From: an uncultured Collinsella sp.
Lineage (GTDB): Bacteria > Actinomycetota > Coriobacteriia > Coriobacteriales > Coriobacteriaceae
Assembly: GCA_902464965.1 (NCBI GenBank)
Contig: CABQLI010000001.1
Span: 1 to 64,000 of the forward strand
Direction: 5' to 3'
DNA length: 64,000 nucleotides
The number at the start of each line of letters is the position of its first letter. Position 1 is the stretch's first letter. A model generated the notes under the pieces. It saw only the letters and a list, made by a program, of their open reading frames with translations, was not told the DNA's origin and did not search any database. Of the stretch, positions 44,947 to 53,755 are shown piece after piece. A program made the translations under genes and the position numbers.

Positions 44947-46185
44947 CTATTCACGCCCCTTATGAGCATTGATGCCCGGGGTGTATCCGCCAAACGGGTC
45001 ATCGATGGAGCACACGCCCGAAGGGGCGAGCGGATCGCGCTTACCGGCCAGCTTGTCATGATGCATGGTCTCGATATAGGCAAGCACCAGCGGCGCCACG
45101 CCCTTTGCATCATTTTTGACCACGGGCTCGCTCATGTAATACTCAAACGTACCCTCGCGGTGTGCGGCGTTGCCAAGACCCGCCACCAGGCAGATGTTGT
45201 CGAGCGCCAGCTGCCCGTCGTGCTCGGACAGGCACGTATCGCAGATGCCGTCAAACGCACGGCGGCCGTACTGGTAGTAGCGCTCGCCCAGCACGCCCAG
45301 GCGCACGCCCTTCATGATGGCATTGGCGAAGATAGCGCTGCCTGACTCCTCCAGATAGTTGGGGGCGATGTTGGGCAGGTTGATGACCTGATGCCACATG
45401 CCGGTCTTCTCGTCCTGATACGGCAGCATGGCGTCGATCAGGTCGTGGAACATCTTGCGAATCTCGTCCTTCTCTGCCGACATCGAAGGCGGCATGAGCT
45501 CCCAGGTATCGATGAGCGCCATGGCAAACCAGCCCTCGGCACGCAGCCAGAAGTTGGCCGAAAGACCGGTAACCGGGTCGCACCAGAACTGCTTGCGACT
45601 CGCGTCGTAGGCGTGATAGTACAGGCCGTTGAGGGGGTTGCGCATCAGGTCATGCACGACCTGGAACATATGGAAGCTGTCCGAACAGGCGCGGCGGTTG
45701 TGGAAGCTCAGCTCGTATTGCATGTAGAACGGCTGAGCCATGTACATGCCGTCGAGCCAGACCTGGTTGGGATAGACGGCCTTGTGCCAAAACACGCCCT
45801 CTTTGGTACGCGGCTGGGTCTCGAGCTGGCGATAAATCGTGTCCATGGCCGCGCGATACTTGGGCTTGCCCACCAGGTCATAGAGCTTGTAGAGGGTCTT
45901 GCCCGCATTGACGTTATCGAGGTTGTACTCCTGGGGATCGTAATGCTTGATGGTGCCATCATCCTGGACAAAGAAATCGATGTAGTCATCGGCGAAGGTC
46001 AGGTAGCGCTGCTCACCTGTAATCTCGTACAGCTCGATGAGCGCCTTGATCATGCAGCCGTCGATATAGTTCCAGGTATTCTCCTTGCCGGCGCGAAGCT
46101 TTTCGATGTTCCAGGCCGGCGCCTGAGGCGTAGAGGTCTCGATCAACTGCTCGATATAACGGTCCAGGATTTGATTGCAGCCCAT
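44947..46185 (-). CDS. GH105 unsaturated rhamnogalacturonyl hydrolase
   Basis: A 412-residue (alpha/alpha)6-barrel hydrolase of the YteR/YesR type. The catalytic Asp is in VWLDGMYM, and the conserved LRAEGWFAMALID and SGSAIFANAI segments are present. It removes the 4,5-unsaturated galacturonate from the non-reducing end of pectic oligosaccharides. The released sugar rearranges to the DhuI substrate. There is no signal peptide, so it acts in the cytoplasm. GAGGGGG precedes the ATG. Two operator copies 40 bp apart lie upstream. Confidence 0.9.
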   Translation of the reverse strand: MGCNQILDRYIEQLIETSTPQAPAWNIEKLRAGKENTWNYIDGCMIKALIELYEITGEQRYLTFADDYIDFFVQDDGTIKHYDPQEYNLDNVNAGKTLYKLYDLVGKPKYRAAMDTIYRQLETQPRTKEGVFWHKAVYPNQVWLDGMYMAQPFYMQYELSFHNRRACSDSFHMFQVVHDLMRNPLNGLYYHAYDASRKQFWCDPVTGLSANFWLRAEGWFAMALIDTWELMPPSMSAEKDEIRKMFHDLIDAMLPYQDEKTGMWHQVINLPNIAPNYLEESGSAIFANAIMKGVRLGVLGERYYQYGRRAFDGICDTCLSEHDGQLALDNICLVAGLGNAAHREGTFEYYMSEPVVKNDAKGVAPLVLAYIETMHHDKLAGKRDPLAPSGVCSIDDPFGGYTPGINAHKGRE

Positions 46186-46212
46186 TGCTGCCCCCTCTGA
46201 TATAAACGATAA

Positions 46213-46264
46213 GTGAACGTTAACCCTAGTGTAACGCGAAGGGGATTATAGGGTGAACGTTAAC
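46213..46264 (-). promoter_or_regulatory. Paired operators of the GH105 gene
   Basis: GTGAACGTTAAC occurs at 46213-46224 and 46253-46264, starts exactly 40 bp apart. It is a close variant of the GTGAACGTTCAC operator upstream of uxaC. The likely binder is the LacI regulator at 58817. Confidence 0.75.
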
Positions 46265-46276
46265 CCTATAATCCCC
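46241..46276. repeat. 36-bp near-perfect palindrome centred on an operator
   Basis: GGGGATTATAGGGT(G)AAC joins GTTAACCCTATAATCCCC with one mismatch in 18 pairs. It embeds the distal operator and also lies 16 bp past the GDSL gene stop, so it could be both operator and transcript-end hairpin. Confidence 0.8.
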
Positions 46277-46277
46277 G

Positions 46278-46305
46278 TGAACGGCAGACTTTTAACGGCA
46301 AACGG
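46278..46305 (-). promoter_or_regulatory. Conserved upstream element, GH105 copy
   Basis: Read toward GH105: CCGTTTGCCG, TTAAAAGTCT, GCCGTTCA. It overlaps the last codons of the GDSL gene. It matches the elements at 29377, 53528 and 58474 less well than they match each other. Confidence 0.42.
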
Positions 46306-46960
46306 CGGTGAGGCCCGCGGCGATGCGATGCGCCAGGCGCTCATAGCCGGCAGGGCTGTAATGCAGACCGTCCGGCATGTAGAGCTCGCGGTGCTCCGGC
46401 AAAAACGGGCTGATGCCGCTTTGCGCATACAGGTCGATCACCGGCACCGAGTAGCGATCGCAAACCTCCAGCATCGCGCGCACATAGGCGTCTTGCGTCA
46501 GGCCCAGATGGTTGGCCTCGTTGCTTGCCGGGATATCCTTCTCGTGCTTACCACTTGTCTTGCACGGCGTCATAAACACCAGCTTTGTCTGAGGCGAGCG
46601 CGCCGTGATGGTGCGGATAAGGTAGTCGAGCGCGCCATAGAACTCATGCACGTCGGTGCTGCACGGCTCGCCTAGCGGCACGTTACGGCTAAAGTCGTTA
46701 ACGCCGCCAAAGACGATGCAGATGTCTGCCGCGTGATCGATGCCGTCCAAACGCTCAACAAACGAATCGGTACGGTCGGCCTTGACGGCAATACGCGAGC
46801 CCTTAATACCAAAATTCTCGACCGTAGCGCCGCCCAGCAGCGCACCCAGGTGCGAGGTCCAGGAGATGTCGTTACCTCCCCCGCCGCATCCGTTATCGCC
46901 CCAGGTGGTCGAATCGCCAAAGCAGCAGATGGTCGATTCGCTCAAGTTTTTCGTTTCCAT
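46292..46960 (-). CDS. SGNH/GDSL esterase, probable pectin deacetylase
   Basis: A 222-residue SGNH hydrolase. The nucleophile Ser is in CFGDSTTWGDN (block I), the oxyanion Asn in GGVNDFS (block III), and the Asp/His pair in DGLHYS (block V). No signal peptide is present. Placed between esterase, pectinesterase and GH105 genes, it probably removes acetyl groups from pectic oligosaccharides. The ATG at 46958-46960 follows GAGGAG. Intergenic spacing to its neighbours is ~70-100 bp. Confidence 0.83.
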   Translation of the reverse strand: METKNLSESTICCFGDSTTWGDNGCGGGGNDISWTSHLGALLGGATVENFGIKGSRIAVKADRTDSFVERLDGIDHAADICIVFGGVNDFSRNVPLGEPCSTDVHEFYGALDYLIRTITARSPQTKLVFMTPCKTSGKHEKDIPASNEANHLGLTQDAYVRAMLEVCDRYSVPVIDLYAQSGISPFLPEHRELYMPDGLHYSPAGYERLAHRIAAGLTAVCR

Positions 46961-47029
46961 ATTCTTCTCCTCACCCGCACACCGGCGGTCATACAGGTAC
47001 ATACCGTTCATTCGCAACATGCCGAGGGG

Positions 47030-48130
47030 CTATGCATGGGCGCATTCCGCAACTTGCGAATCGAGCCATTCGATATCCTCGGCAAGATGCGCCACGCCAA
47101 GATGGTGTCCACCCGGACACACCTCGTGCCGCAGACCTCCTTTGCGGCCCAGCAACTCGTAGGCATCGCGCACGATTTTGAGTTGCTCGTCAACATTTTT
47201 AAGCCCGCGTGCCCCATTCAAATGATCCTCTTCGCAACTTTGGACCAACAACGGCCGTGGCGCGACAAGCGATGCAATGTCGCCCATGTCGAGCAGACGC
47301 CAGAGTCCAGGGGTGTAATTGCAACTGCAGTTGCCGTTGAGATGCAGCAGCGAGTCATCGACACCGTACAGGTAGCCCGAGACAAGCGCCTTGCGCACGC
47401 GCGGGTCGAGTGCGGCCAGATACAGCGTCATGTAACCGCCGCCCGAAAAACCAAAGCAGCCCAGGTCGCCCATGGCAATGTCACCGCGTGTCTCCAAGTA
47501 ATCAATCAAGCGCATGTTGTCCCAGGCGTTGAGGCCCGCGACCGTAAGACCCAGCGGCTCGGCCATACGTGCTTGATTCAGACACGTACCGCGCAGGTAG
47601 CTGTTCTCGTCATCGCCCTGACCCTTCCAGTCACGACGGTATCCCCAACCGCGCGCATCAGGGCAGACGGTCACGTAACCCATGCGTGCCAAACGCAGAC
47701 CGTAGTCGTAATTGAACTTACGCACGGCATCATCGACAGCCGGCACGCCCGCAACACCGGCTACGCTTGCAGCACCCGCTCCCTGATGGCCATGCGGGCA
47801 GATATAACAGCGTTTGAGTCCCCGCTCATCAAGCTTAGGATGAGACGGCTCCAACAGGTAAAACGGCATCCACACATCGTGCTCAACCTGCAGCATCGCA
47901 TGAGTACGCACAATGCCGCCGGCAACCCGCACGCGGCTGAACTCACGAATCTCAGTCGGGACGCGGTCCATAAGCGAAAGGCCCAAAACATCGAACAGGC
48001 GAGTCCTGGTCGCAATCTTCCATGCCTCAAAATCTGCAGGAGTCTTGCCCGTAAAAGCAGCCGAACGCCCCTCGCGCTTCAGCCGGGCACGCAGCGCAGG
48101 TTCGTCTTCGCAGTACGTCTCGATGTGCAC
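47030..48130 (-). CDS. Alpha/beta-hydrolase, acetylxylan-esterase-like
   Basis: A 366-residue intracellular esterase. The nucleophile elbow is GFSGGGYM, an HGHQGAG oxyanion-type segment lies before it, and the late Asp and His are in SCEEDHLNG and CPGGHHLG. This fits the Abhydrolase_7/acetyl-esterase group found in plant-polysaccharide loci. It probably trims ester groups from pectic side chains. It starts 21 bp after the pectinesterase stop. Confidence 0.75.
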   Translation of the reverse strand: MHIETYCEDEPALRARLKREGRSAAFTGKTPADFEAWKIATRTRLFDVLGLSLMDRVPTEIREFSRVRVAGGIVRTHAMLQVEHDVWMPFYLLEPSHPKLDERGLKRCYICPHGHQGAGAASVAGVAGVPAVDDAVRKFNYDYGLRLARMGYVTVCPDARGWGYRRDWKGQGDDENSYLRGTCLNQARMAEPLGLTVAGLNAWDNMRLIDYLETRGDIAMGDLGCFGFSGGGYMTLYLAALDPRVRKALVSGYLYGVDDSLLHLNGNCSCNYTPGLWRLLDMGDIASLVAPRPLLVQSCEEDHLNGARGLKNVDEQLKIVRDAYELLGRKGGLRHEVCPGGHHLGVAHLAEDIEWLDSQVAECAHA

Positions 48131-48151
48131 GGTGCGGCCGTTGGCAGACAG

Positions 48152-49195
48152 TTAAGCCGTCTCAACCGCATCACCGTCGCCGCCCTCGGGATCCCAGCCA
48201 TCCCCACCGGCAAGCACCTGCTCGCGAGCGTACCCGGCGGCAGCCATCACATCGAGTTCATTCGCCCACGGCACCCAGCCGGTAGTATCACCCGCCGGCC
48301 CATGCAGAATCGCGCCAGCATACTGCACGCAGTTGTGTGCCGCCGGCTTATTCCAATCCCACCAGCCTTCGCGCTTGATATGTCGCCCCAGCCAGCAATC
48401 GATCAGCACAGTTTGCGCCCATTCGCGCCAAGGACGACCCAGGTAGACCGAATCCGGCGCCACGCCATCCGGAGCTGTAAACGAACAGCCGTGGAACACA
48501 AAGCCGTGCGGCTCGCCTTCGGGCGTCGACGCCGCCGTCACGTAGCCGTTCACGTCCATATCGCGGTTGAGCGAGCGAATCTCGCACCCCTCAAAGTAGG
48601 CACGCGCGCCGCCAAAGATAAAGTCGACATCGCCCTCGATCCGGCAACGTCGAAAATACTGGCGCCCCACCCGGCGCGGCGCATACTGTTGGGGTCCTAT
48701 AAACCCGCCCGGTTTGGCCTCATGCGGCGGCAGCGGACCCAAAAACAGCGTGTCTTGGTGTCCCTTAATGCAGCAGGCATCGACAACCAGACGGTCGCCA
48801 TCAGCATACAGGGCAATCGCTTGACCGACCTCGCGCCCATCGCCCGCATCGTTTTCGATCGTGAGGTTTGCAAGCGTCACGTCATCGGCATCGACCAGCA
48901 CCGTATACGTACGGAAGGTGCCGAGCGTGCCGTCGACGCCCGAGCCGTCCTCCGAAGGCATCTTGGCACCCAGGCTACCCACGATACGCACGCTGTCGGC
49001 CGTCTCTCCCTCAATCGTCACATGCGAGCGATGAATCTCGACCCGCTCGCAATACTCGCCCGGATCGACGCGAATCATCACCGGTTGCTCGGCATCCGGA
49101 TAGAGCTGATCGGCTGCCGCCAAGGCATCGGAAATCGTTGGATACGCTCCTGCCGCAGCCCTCGAAACGCGCAGCGTATAGATACTTTCGCTCAT
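48152..49195 (-). CDS. Pectinesterase (CE8)
   Basis: A 347-residue pectin methylesterase. All the family blocks are present: GQAIALYADG, the catalytic Asp in GHQDTLF, the second Asp in DVDFIFGGA, and YLGRPWREW. It demethylates galacturonan. There is no signal peptide, unlike most CE8 enzymes, so the substrate must be an imported oligosaccharide. Its ATG overlaps the stop of the preceding hydrolase by 4 bp (ATGA). Confidence 0.93.
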   Translation of the reverse strand: MSESIYTLRVSRAAAGAYPTISDALAAADQLYPDAEQPVMIRVDPGEYCERVEIHRSHVTIEGETADSVRIVGSLGAKMPSEDGSGVDGTLGTFRTYTVLVDADDVTLANLTIENDAGDGREVGQAIALYADGDRLVVDACCIKGHQDTLFLGPLPPHEAKPGGFIGPQQYAPRRVGRQYFRRCRIEGDVDFIFGGARAYFEGCEIRSLNRDMDVNGYVTAASTPEGEPHGFVFHGCSFTAPDGVAPDSVYLGRPWREWAQTVLIDCWLGRHIKREGWWDWNKPAAHNCVQYAGAILHGPAGDTTGWVPWANELDVMAAAGYAREQVLAGGDGWDPEGGDGDAVETA

Positions 49196-50001
49196 CGTCC
49201 ATCACGCTCCCAGGAAGCGAACTGCTCAGGCCAGCCCTGAACCTGTGGCTGAATATGCTCGGCGCAGCCCTTAAATGCCGTTTGGGCCGTGGCGAGCGAT
49301 GCCCCATGCTTTCCATGCGGAAAGACATGTAGGCTAAAGCCAATCCCGTGGTCGGCAAGAGCCTGCGCAAGAAGGAGGCTATTTTGAACTGGTACCGATG
49401 CATCCTCGGCGGTATGCCACAAGAACGTACGGGGGAAGCCATCGCCCACCATATTCTCGATCGACAACTTTTGAGCCAAAGCGCCATCGGCACCCGTTAG
49501 GTGTTCAAACGAACCACGATGAGCATAGGCCCCCGAGCTTACGACCGGATAGCCCAAGCAAAGTGTGTCAGGCCGAATCGACTCAGGCGATGCCGAAATC
49601 GACTCTGCAAGCCAGGGTTGGTCCCAAAGCGCCCCGAGCAAGCCAACTAGATGCCCACCGGCCGAAAAACCCATGACCGTAATCCGATCAGGATCGACAC
49701 AGTACTCTGCCGCATGGCTTCGGACGGTATCGACCGCCCGCGCGAGTTCTTGCAATGCCAGCGGATAGACAGCCGGAGCAACCGAATAGTTCAGTACAAA
49801 CGCTTGGTAGCCCATCGCCAACAAACGGAGCGCTACCGGCTCGCCTTCGCGCGGCGAAACGTGATCGTAGCCGCCTCCTGGCACGACCACAACTGCAGGC
49901 AGCGGTTTTAAAGCATAAGCATCTTCGGTCGGGGCAAAAACATAAGACGTAATCGTGGCAGACGAGCCATCGACCCCGACAGGAATCGTTTTATTGAGCA
50001 T
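49192..50001 (-). CDS. Alpha/beta-hydrolase (BD-FAE/acetyl-esterase type)
   Basis: A 269-residue esterase. The oxyanion VVPGGGYDHVS, the nucleophile GFSAGGHL, the Asp region WHTAEDASVPV and the His region VFPHGKHG match the Axe/lipase-type acetyl esterases common beside pectin and xylan genes. It is cytoplasmic. The ATG at 49999-50001 follows GAAAGGG. Translational overlap with pectinesterase suggests the two act on the same oligosaccharide. Confidence 0.83.
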   Translation of the reverse strand: MLNKTIPVGVDGSSATITSYVFAPTEDAYALKPLPAVVVVPGGGYDHVSPREGEPVALRLLAMGYQAFVLNYSVAPAVYPLALQELARAVDTVRSHAAEYCVDPDRITVMGFSAGGHLVGLLGALWDQPWLAESISASPESIRPDTLCLGYPVVSSGAYAHRGSFEHLTGADGALAQKLSIENMVGDGFPRTFLWHTAEDASVPVQNSLLLAQALADHGIGFSLHVFPHGKHGASLATAQTAFKGCAEHIQPQVQGWPEQFASWERDGR

Positions 50002-50053
50002 GTATTCCCTTTCACCATGATGCGTAGCGCAGCGCACACGGCCGTATCGCACA

Positions 50054-50090
50054 AGGGCTGCATTGCCGATTTATCCGACAATGCAGCCCT
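50054..50090. terminator. Hairpin behind the GH28 gene
   Basis: AGGGCTGCATTG with its complement CAATGCAGCCCT (12 bp), 16 bp past the GH28 stop. There is no T-run, so read-through or RNA processing is possible. Confidence 0.6.
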
Positions 50091-50105
50091 GGTCATCAAC
50101 CCGAG

Positions 50106-51701
50106 TTAGGAACGGACAACCTTGTCGACGTTCTGGAGCTGCAGTTCCTCGCCGTCCTGGCCCTCGATCACCACATTTTGCAGGTCGAGTACCTTGACGT
50201 TTTGCGCGATGATGCCCTGGCGCACCATGGGCTCAACGCCGCAGGCCATGGCCGGGACAAAGGGCTCGGCATCCGGCGCGAAGGTCACGTGGACATCCTG
50301 GAACGTCAGGCGCGTCACTTTGCTCTCGGGCAGGCCCGTGATGTAAGCAGCAGCCGCGTGGCAGTTAGTAGCCTCGATATCACAAAACGTCGTGGCACCA
50401 AAGCCAGGTGTGCGGTCGTCGACGGGCAGTGCCTCGCGAGACTGCACGTAGTCGGTCTTGCCGTCCTTGTCGCAGAAGTAGAACGAGTTGACCACGAAGG
50501 GCGTAAGCACCTCGTCCATACGAATGTGCTCGAAGGTGATGCCCTCGTTAACGGCGTCCTTGCCGCGACCGCGGCGGGTCTTGACGCGCAGGCCGCGGTC
50601 GGTGCGCTCAAAGAGGCACTTGCTCACGGTAAGGTCCTTGATGCCGCCGGCAGCCTCTGAACCCAGGACCACGGCGCCGTGACCATCGTGCATGTAGCAG
50701 TGAGAGATCAGCACGTCGTGCGTGGCGGGACGAAGCTCGGGCTCAATACCCAGCTTGCCGCTCTTGATGGCGATGCAGTCGTCGCCCACCGAGAACTGGC
50801 AGCCCAAGATGCGGACAAAGCCGCAGCTCTCAGGATCGAAGCCGTCGGTGTTGTGGGAGTTCTTGGGACCCTCGATGGACAGGCAGAGCGCATCGACGTG
50901 CTCGCACAGGATGGGGTGGATGTTCCACGCCGGGCTGTTGCGGACGGTGAAGCCGGCCAAGCTCACGTTCTCACACTCGGATAGGAAGATCATGCGCGGG
51001 CGGGCGACCTCGCGGCCCTCCTCAGGGCGGAAGATGTTCTTAAAGTCCTTGTTCCACCAGTTGTCCTCGGCAAAATCAGTCTGACCGTCGATCGCGCCGC
51101 GACCATAGATGCACACGTCGTGCACGCCCAGACCCGTAAAGGTAGAACAGTAGGTCGAGAAGCTCTCCCCCTCCCAGCGGCCCAGGGGCAGCATATCGGT
51201 ACCGGCATAACCGGCGCCCTCGTTGCCCGTGACCGTTCCCGGAATGTAGGCAAGCGCGGCACGATCGTGGCGGGCCAGCAGCACCGCTCCCTCGGCGAGC
51301 TCGATGTTGATATTGCTCTTAAGGAAGAGAGACTTGATGCGATAACTACCGGCGGGGATCAGCACGCGGCCACCCTTGGGGCAGGCCATGATGGCAGCCT
51401 GGATGTTGGTGGTGTCATCATGCTCGGCATCGCCCTTGGCGCCACAGTCGCGAACGTTGATGGTAAAGGGCTCAGCCGGCGTGGTGACACCTACGCTCAG
51501 CTCACGCTCGCCACAGACAAAACGGACCAGGTTGCGCTTGCCGGGGGTCAGGCCGTCGACATAGGTCTCGACCGTATTCGTGGTACCGGCGGGCTCGTCG
51601 TTGACAAAGATCTCCCACGTATCGGCGCAGGTAAAGTAACCGCCGTCGTCAAGCTCGATAACCGCCGCGCGCGCGTTGCGCCAGATAACGTTCGTCTCCA
51701 T
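50106..51701 (-). CDS. GH28 polygalacturonase-family hydrolase
   Basis: A 531-residue parallel beta-helix glycosidase. A fibronectin-III-like domain (~1-80) precedes the helix. Catalytic blocks are NTDGFDP (284-290), GDDCIAIKSG (306-315), DGHGAVVLGSE (339-349) and LRVKT, the full GH28 set. It cleaves galacturonan or rhamnogalacturonan oligosaccharides. With no signal peptide it works inside the cell, as exo-acting GH28 enzymes do. The ATG at 51699-51701 follows GAGGGAG. Confidence 0.92.
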   Translation of the reverse strand: METNVIWRNARAAVIELDDGGYFTCADTWEIFVNDEPAGTTNTVETYVDGLTPGKRNLVRFVCGERELSVGVTTPAEPFTINVRDCGAKGDAEHDDTTNIQAAIMACPKGGRVLIPAGSYRIKSLFLKSNINIELAEGAVLLARHDRAALAYIPGTVTGNEGAGYAGTDMLPLGRWEGESFSTYCSTFTGLGVHDVCIYGRGAIDGQTDFAEDNWWNKDFKNIFRPEEGREVARPRMIFLSECENVSLAGFTVRNSPAWNIHPILCEHVDALCLSIEGPKNSHNTDGFDPESCGFVRILGCQFSVGDDCIAIKSGKLGIEPELRPATHDVLISHCYMHDGHGAVVLGSEAAGGIKDLTVSKCLFERTDRGLRVKTRRGRGKDAVNEGITFEHIRMDEVLTPFVVNSFYFCDKDGKTDYVQSREALPVDDRTPGFGATTFCDIEATNCHAAAAYITGLPESKVTRLTFQDVHVTFAPDAEPFVPAMACGVEPMVRQGIIAQNVKVLDLQNVVIEGQDGEELQLQNVDKVVRS

Positions 51702-51754
51702 GGGTTTCTCCCTCAAAAAGATGCTCTAAAGGCAAATTGTACGCTGTTAAAAAA

Positions 51755-51792
51755 GGGCCGTGCCTGCCGGCGGAATTCCGGTGGCACGGCCC
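51755..51792 (-). terminator. Terminator of the GPH symporter gene
   Basis: GGGCCGTGCC with GGCACGGCCC, inner pairing CCGG/CCGG, and TTTTTT on the minus strand. It separates the symporter transcript from the downstream GH28 gene. Confidence 0.85.
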
Positions 51793-51816
51793 TGTGATTT
51801 GGACGATATGTCGGCC

Positions 51817-53376
51817 TTACTCGGCGGGAGTTACGCTACCGTCCTGGAAGCCAACGTTGTTGTGGGCAAAGCAGTCCTCGTACTTAAAGCCGGAGAGCTC
51901 CTCGCAAAGCGCCTTGACCTCGGGCTTGACGTCGGCCATCTTGCCACCCTCCTTGACTCGGTGAATCTCGTCGCAAAGGACGTCGCACTGCTCCTTGTCG
52001 ATCTTGATGCCGCGGGCAAGGACGGCCGCAAGCAGGAAGAAGCCGGCGCAGCCGATGATCATGTAGCCGCAGATATACAGAGGCACGGTAGCGGGCTGGG
52101 TCACGGCGTCGCTATTGCCGGCGGTCTGAATGAAGCCGGAGGCAGCAAGGACGATAGCCCACACGTTGACGGCGATAGCCTGGGCAATCTGCTGGCAGAG
52201 CTGCTGCGCGGAGCTGTAGATGCCCTCGCGACGACGCAGGGTGATGAGCTCATCGACATCGGGGATGTAGTTGAGCAGAACATCGGGCAGGTACTGGAAG
52301 CCGACGTAGAAGAACTTCCAGATGGCGAAGATGATGGGGTAGGCGATCATGGCGATGGCGACCGTGGAGGTGCCGTTGATCTGACCAAAGGCGAAGTAGT
52401 TGTAGGCAATGATGCACGCAGCGCAACCGACATTTGCGAGGTACCAAGACTTGTGGAAGCCCTTCTTGGCCATGAGGGCGACCCAGATGGCGGTGCAGAC
52501 GATAGCGACGACCTTGCCAGGCATCTCCATCACGGACTCGTAGGACTTAGGAATCTGCAGGCAGTAGACGATGAAGAAGGACAGGCAGGCAGACCAGCAG
52601 GCAGCAGCGAGCTTCGTGGAGACCTGTGCGTACAGGACCTTGCGGAAGGACTTGTTGCGGAAGGTGGAGATAACGTCGATGAAGAACTTCTTGATACCCT
52701 CGCCGACGCTCTCGATCTTCTCCTGAGCGACCTCCTCGGGGGTGTGCTCCCACGTGGACAGGTACACACAAAGCAGCGAGATTGCCATGACCGAAGCGTT
52801 GACCGTAGCGATGATGAAGTAGCTGAACGGGTTGGTCTCGCCGAAGGTGCCAAAGCCAAAGCCGACGAGTGCTGCCATCAGGAAGCCGGCGGCGTTACCA
52901 AAGAGGTGCTTGTAGCCGGTGAGGTACGTACGCTCCTTGAAGTCGTCGGTCATCTCGATGGTAAGCGGCGACAGGTTGGCGGTGCAGAACGTATACGCGA
53001 CGTTGTAGATCAGGTACAGCACAAAGTAGTACGGGAAACCAAACGGCGTAGCCACAAAGATGAGCGGCTCGGCGACCATCATCGGGATAGCCAGCAAGAT
53101 CCAGAAACGGCGACGACCAAAGATGCGGCCAATCTTGGTGGCATAGAAGTTATCGGCCACAAAACCCATCAGCGGGCACAGAATGGCGTTGAGGTAGATG
53201 GCGAATGAGCTGATCAGCGCAGCCTCGCCTGCGGACAGACCGCACTCCGTGGACAGGAACAGCACCATGTAGCTGTGCGTAAAGCTCAGGGCACCGGAGT
53301 TGAGCATGCCGCCCATACCAAAGCCCAAGCGCGTCCAGAATGTGATCTTGCGCTTTTTACCGATCTTGTTAGTCAT
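51817..53376 (-). CDS. GPH-family cation:sugar symporter for pectic oligosaccharides
   Basis: A 519-residue transporter with 12 membrane segments of the glycoside-pentoside-hexuronide family (FWTRLGFGMGGMLNSGALSF at the N-terminus, GFVADNFYATKIGRIFGRRRFWIL in loop 2-3, and a DVDELITLRRREGIYSS segment before helix 10). The C-terminal ~60 residues are cytoplasmic and polar. It likely imports short galacturonides. The ATG at 53374-53376 follows GAGAGGGAG. Two operators 40 bp apart and the conserved upstream element lie before it. Confidence 0.9.
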   Translation of the reverse strand: MTNKIGKKRKITFWTRLGFGMGGMLNSGALSFTHSYMVLFLSTECGLSAGEAALISSFAIYLNAILCPLMGFVADNFYATKIGRIFGRRRFWILLAIPMMVAEPLIFVATPFGFPYYFVLYLIYNVAYTFCTANLSPLTIEMTDDFKERTYLTGYKHLFGNAAGFLMAALVGFGFGTFGETNPFSYFIIATVNASVMAISLLCVYLSTWEHTPEEVAQEKIESVGEGIKKFFIDVISTFRNKSFRKVLYAQVSTKLAAACWSACLSFFIVYCLQIPKSYESVMEMPGKVVAIVCTAIWVALMAKKGFHKSWYLANVGCAACIIAYNYFAFGQINGTSTVAIAMIAYPIIFAIWKFFYVGFQYLPDVLLNYIPDVDELITLRRREGIYSSAQQLCQQIAQAIAVNVWAIVLAASGFIQTAGNSDAVTQPATVPLYICGYMIIGCAGFFLLAAVLARGIKIDKEQCDVLCDEIHRVKEGGKMADVKPEVKALCEELSGFKYEDCFAHNNVGFQDGSVTPAE

Positions 53377-53461
53377 CGAGCTCCCTCTCTTTTCTCGATT
53401 GTCTTGGAACAAGACATTGGAGTCCATACCGACGTCTGTCTGCATGTCGTCCACTCGTAGG

Positions 53462-53513
53462 GTGAACGTTTAGCTAGATTATGCGCGATTGCTTATGATA
53501 GGTGAACGTTCAC
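53462..53513 (-). promoter_or_regulatory. Paired operators of the GPH symporter gene
   Basis: GTGAACGTTTAG (53462-53473) and the perfect palindrome GTGAACGTTCAC (53502-53513), starts 40 bp apart as at the GH105 gene. A third half-type site GTGAACGTTTA lies at 53622-53632. Confidence 0.78.
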
Positions 53514-53527
53514 TTGTATATTATCCT

Positions 53528-53555
53528 TGAACGGTCGTTTTTTGCCGTTAAACGG
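53528..53555 (-). promoter_or_regulatory. Conserved upstream element, GPH symporter copy
   Basis: Read toward the symporter: CCGTTTAACGG, CAAAAAAC, GACCGTTCA. It lies 14 bp beyond the distal operator, in the position expected for an activator site. Confidence 0.6.
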
Positions 53556-53687
53556 ACATCTGACTTGAAAAAAATCCCGATTACATGGGTATTGAGTGGG
53601 TTTAAATTTGAGGTCGATTAGGTGAACGTTTATTGTTTTCGCCGCTTCCGTTCCTTCAGGAAGACACGCCCGAACAGACAGAACAAA

Positions 53688-53723
53688 CATGGTCCCGTCG
53701 GGAACACTCCCGACGGGACCATG
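53688..53723 (-). terminator. Terminator of uxaCBA
   Basis: CATGGTCCCGTCGGG and its exact complement (15 bp) with a 6-nt loop, 32 bp past the uxaA stop. A short TTTG follows on the minus strand. Confidence 0.85.
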
Positions 53724-53755
53724 GTCAATAGCGCCCTATGCGAACCCATTTACCG

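Larger units (their letters stand above)
53377..53755. other. Regulatory region between uxaA and the GPH symporter
   Basis: 379 bp holding three GTGAACGTT-type sites (53462-53473, 53502-53513, 53622-53632), the 28-bp upstream element (53528-53555) and the uxaA terminator (53688-53723). No gene is supported. Confidence 0.8.
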
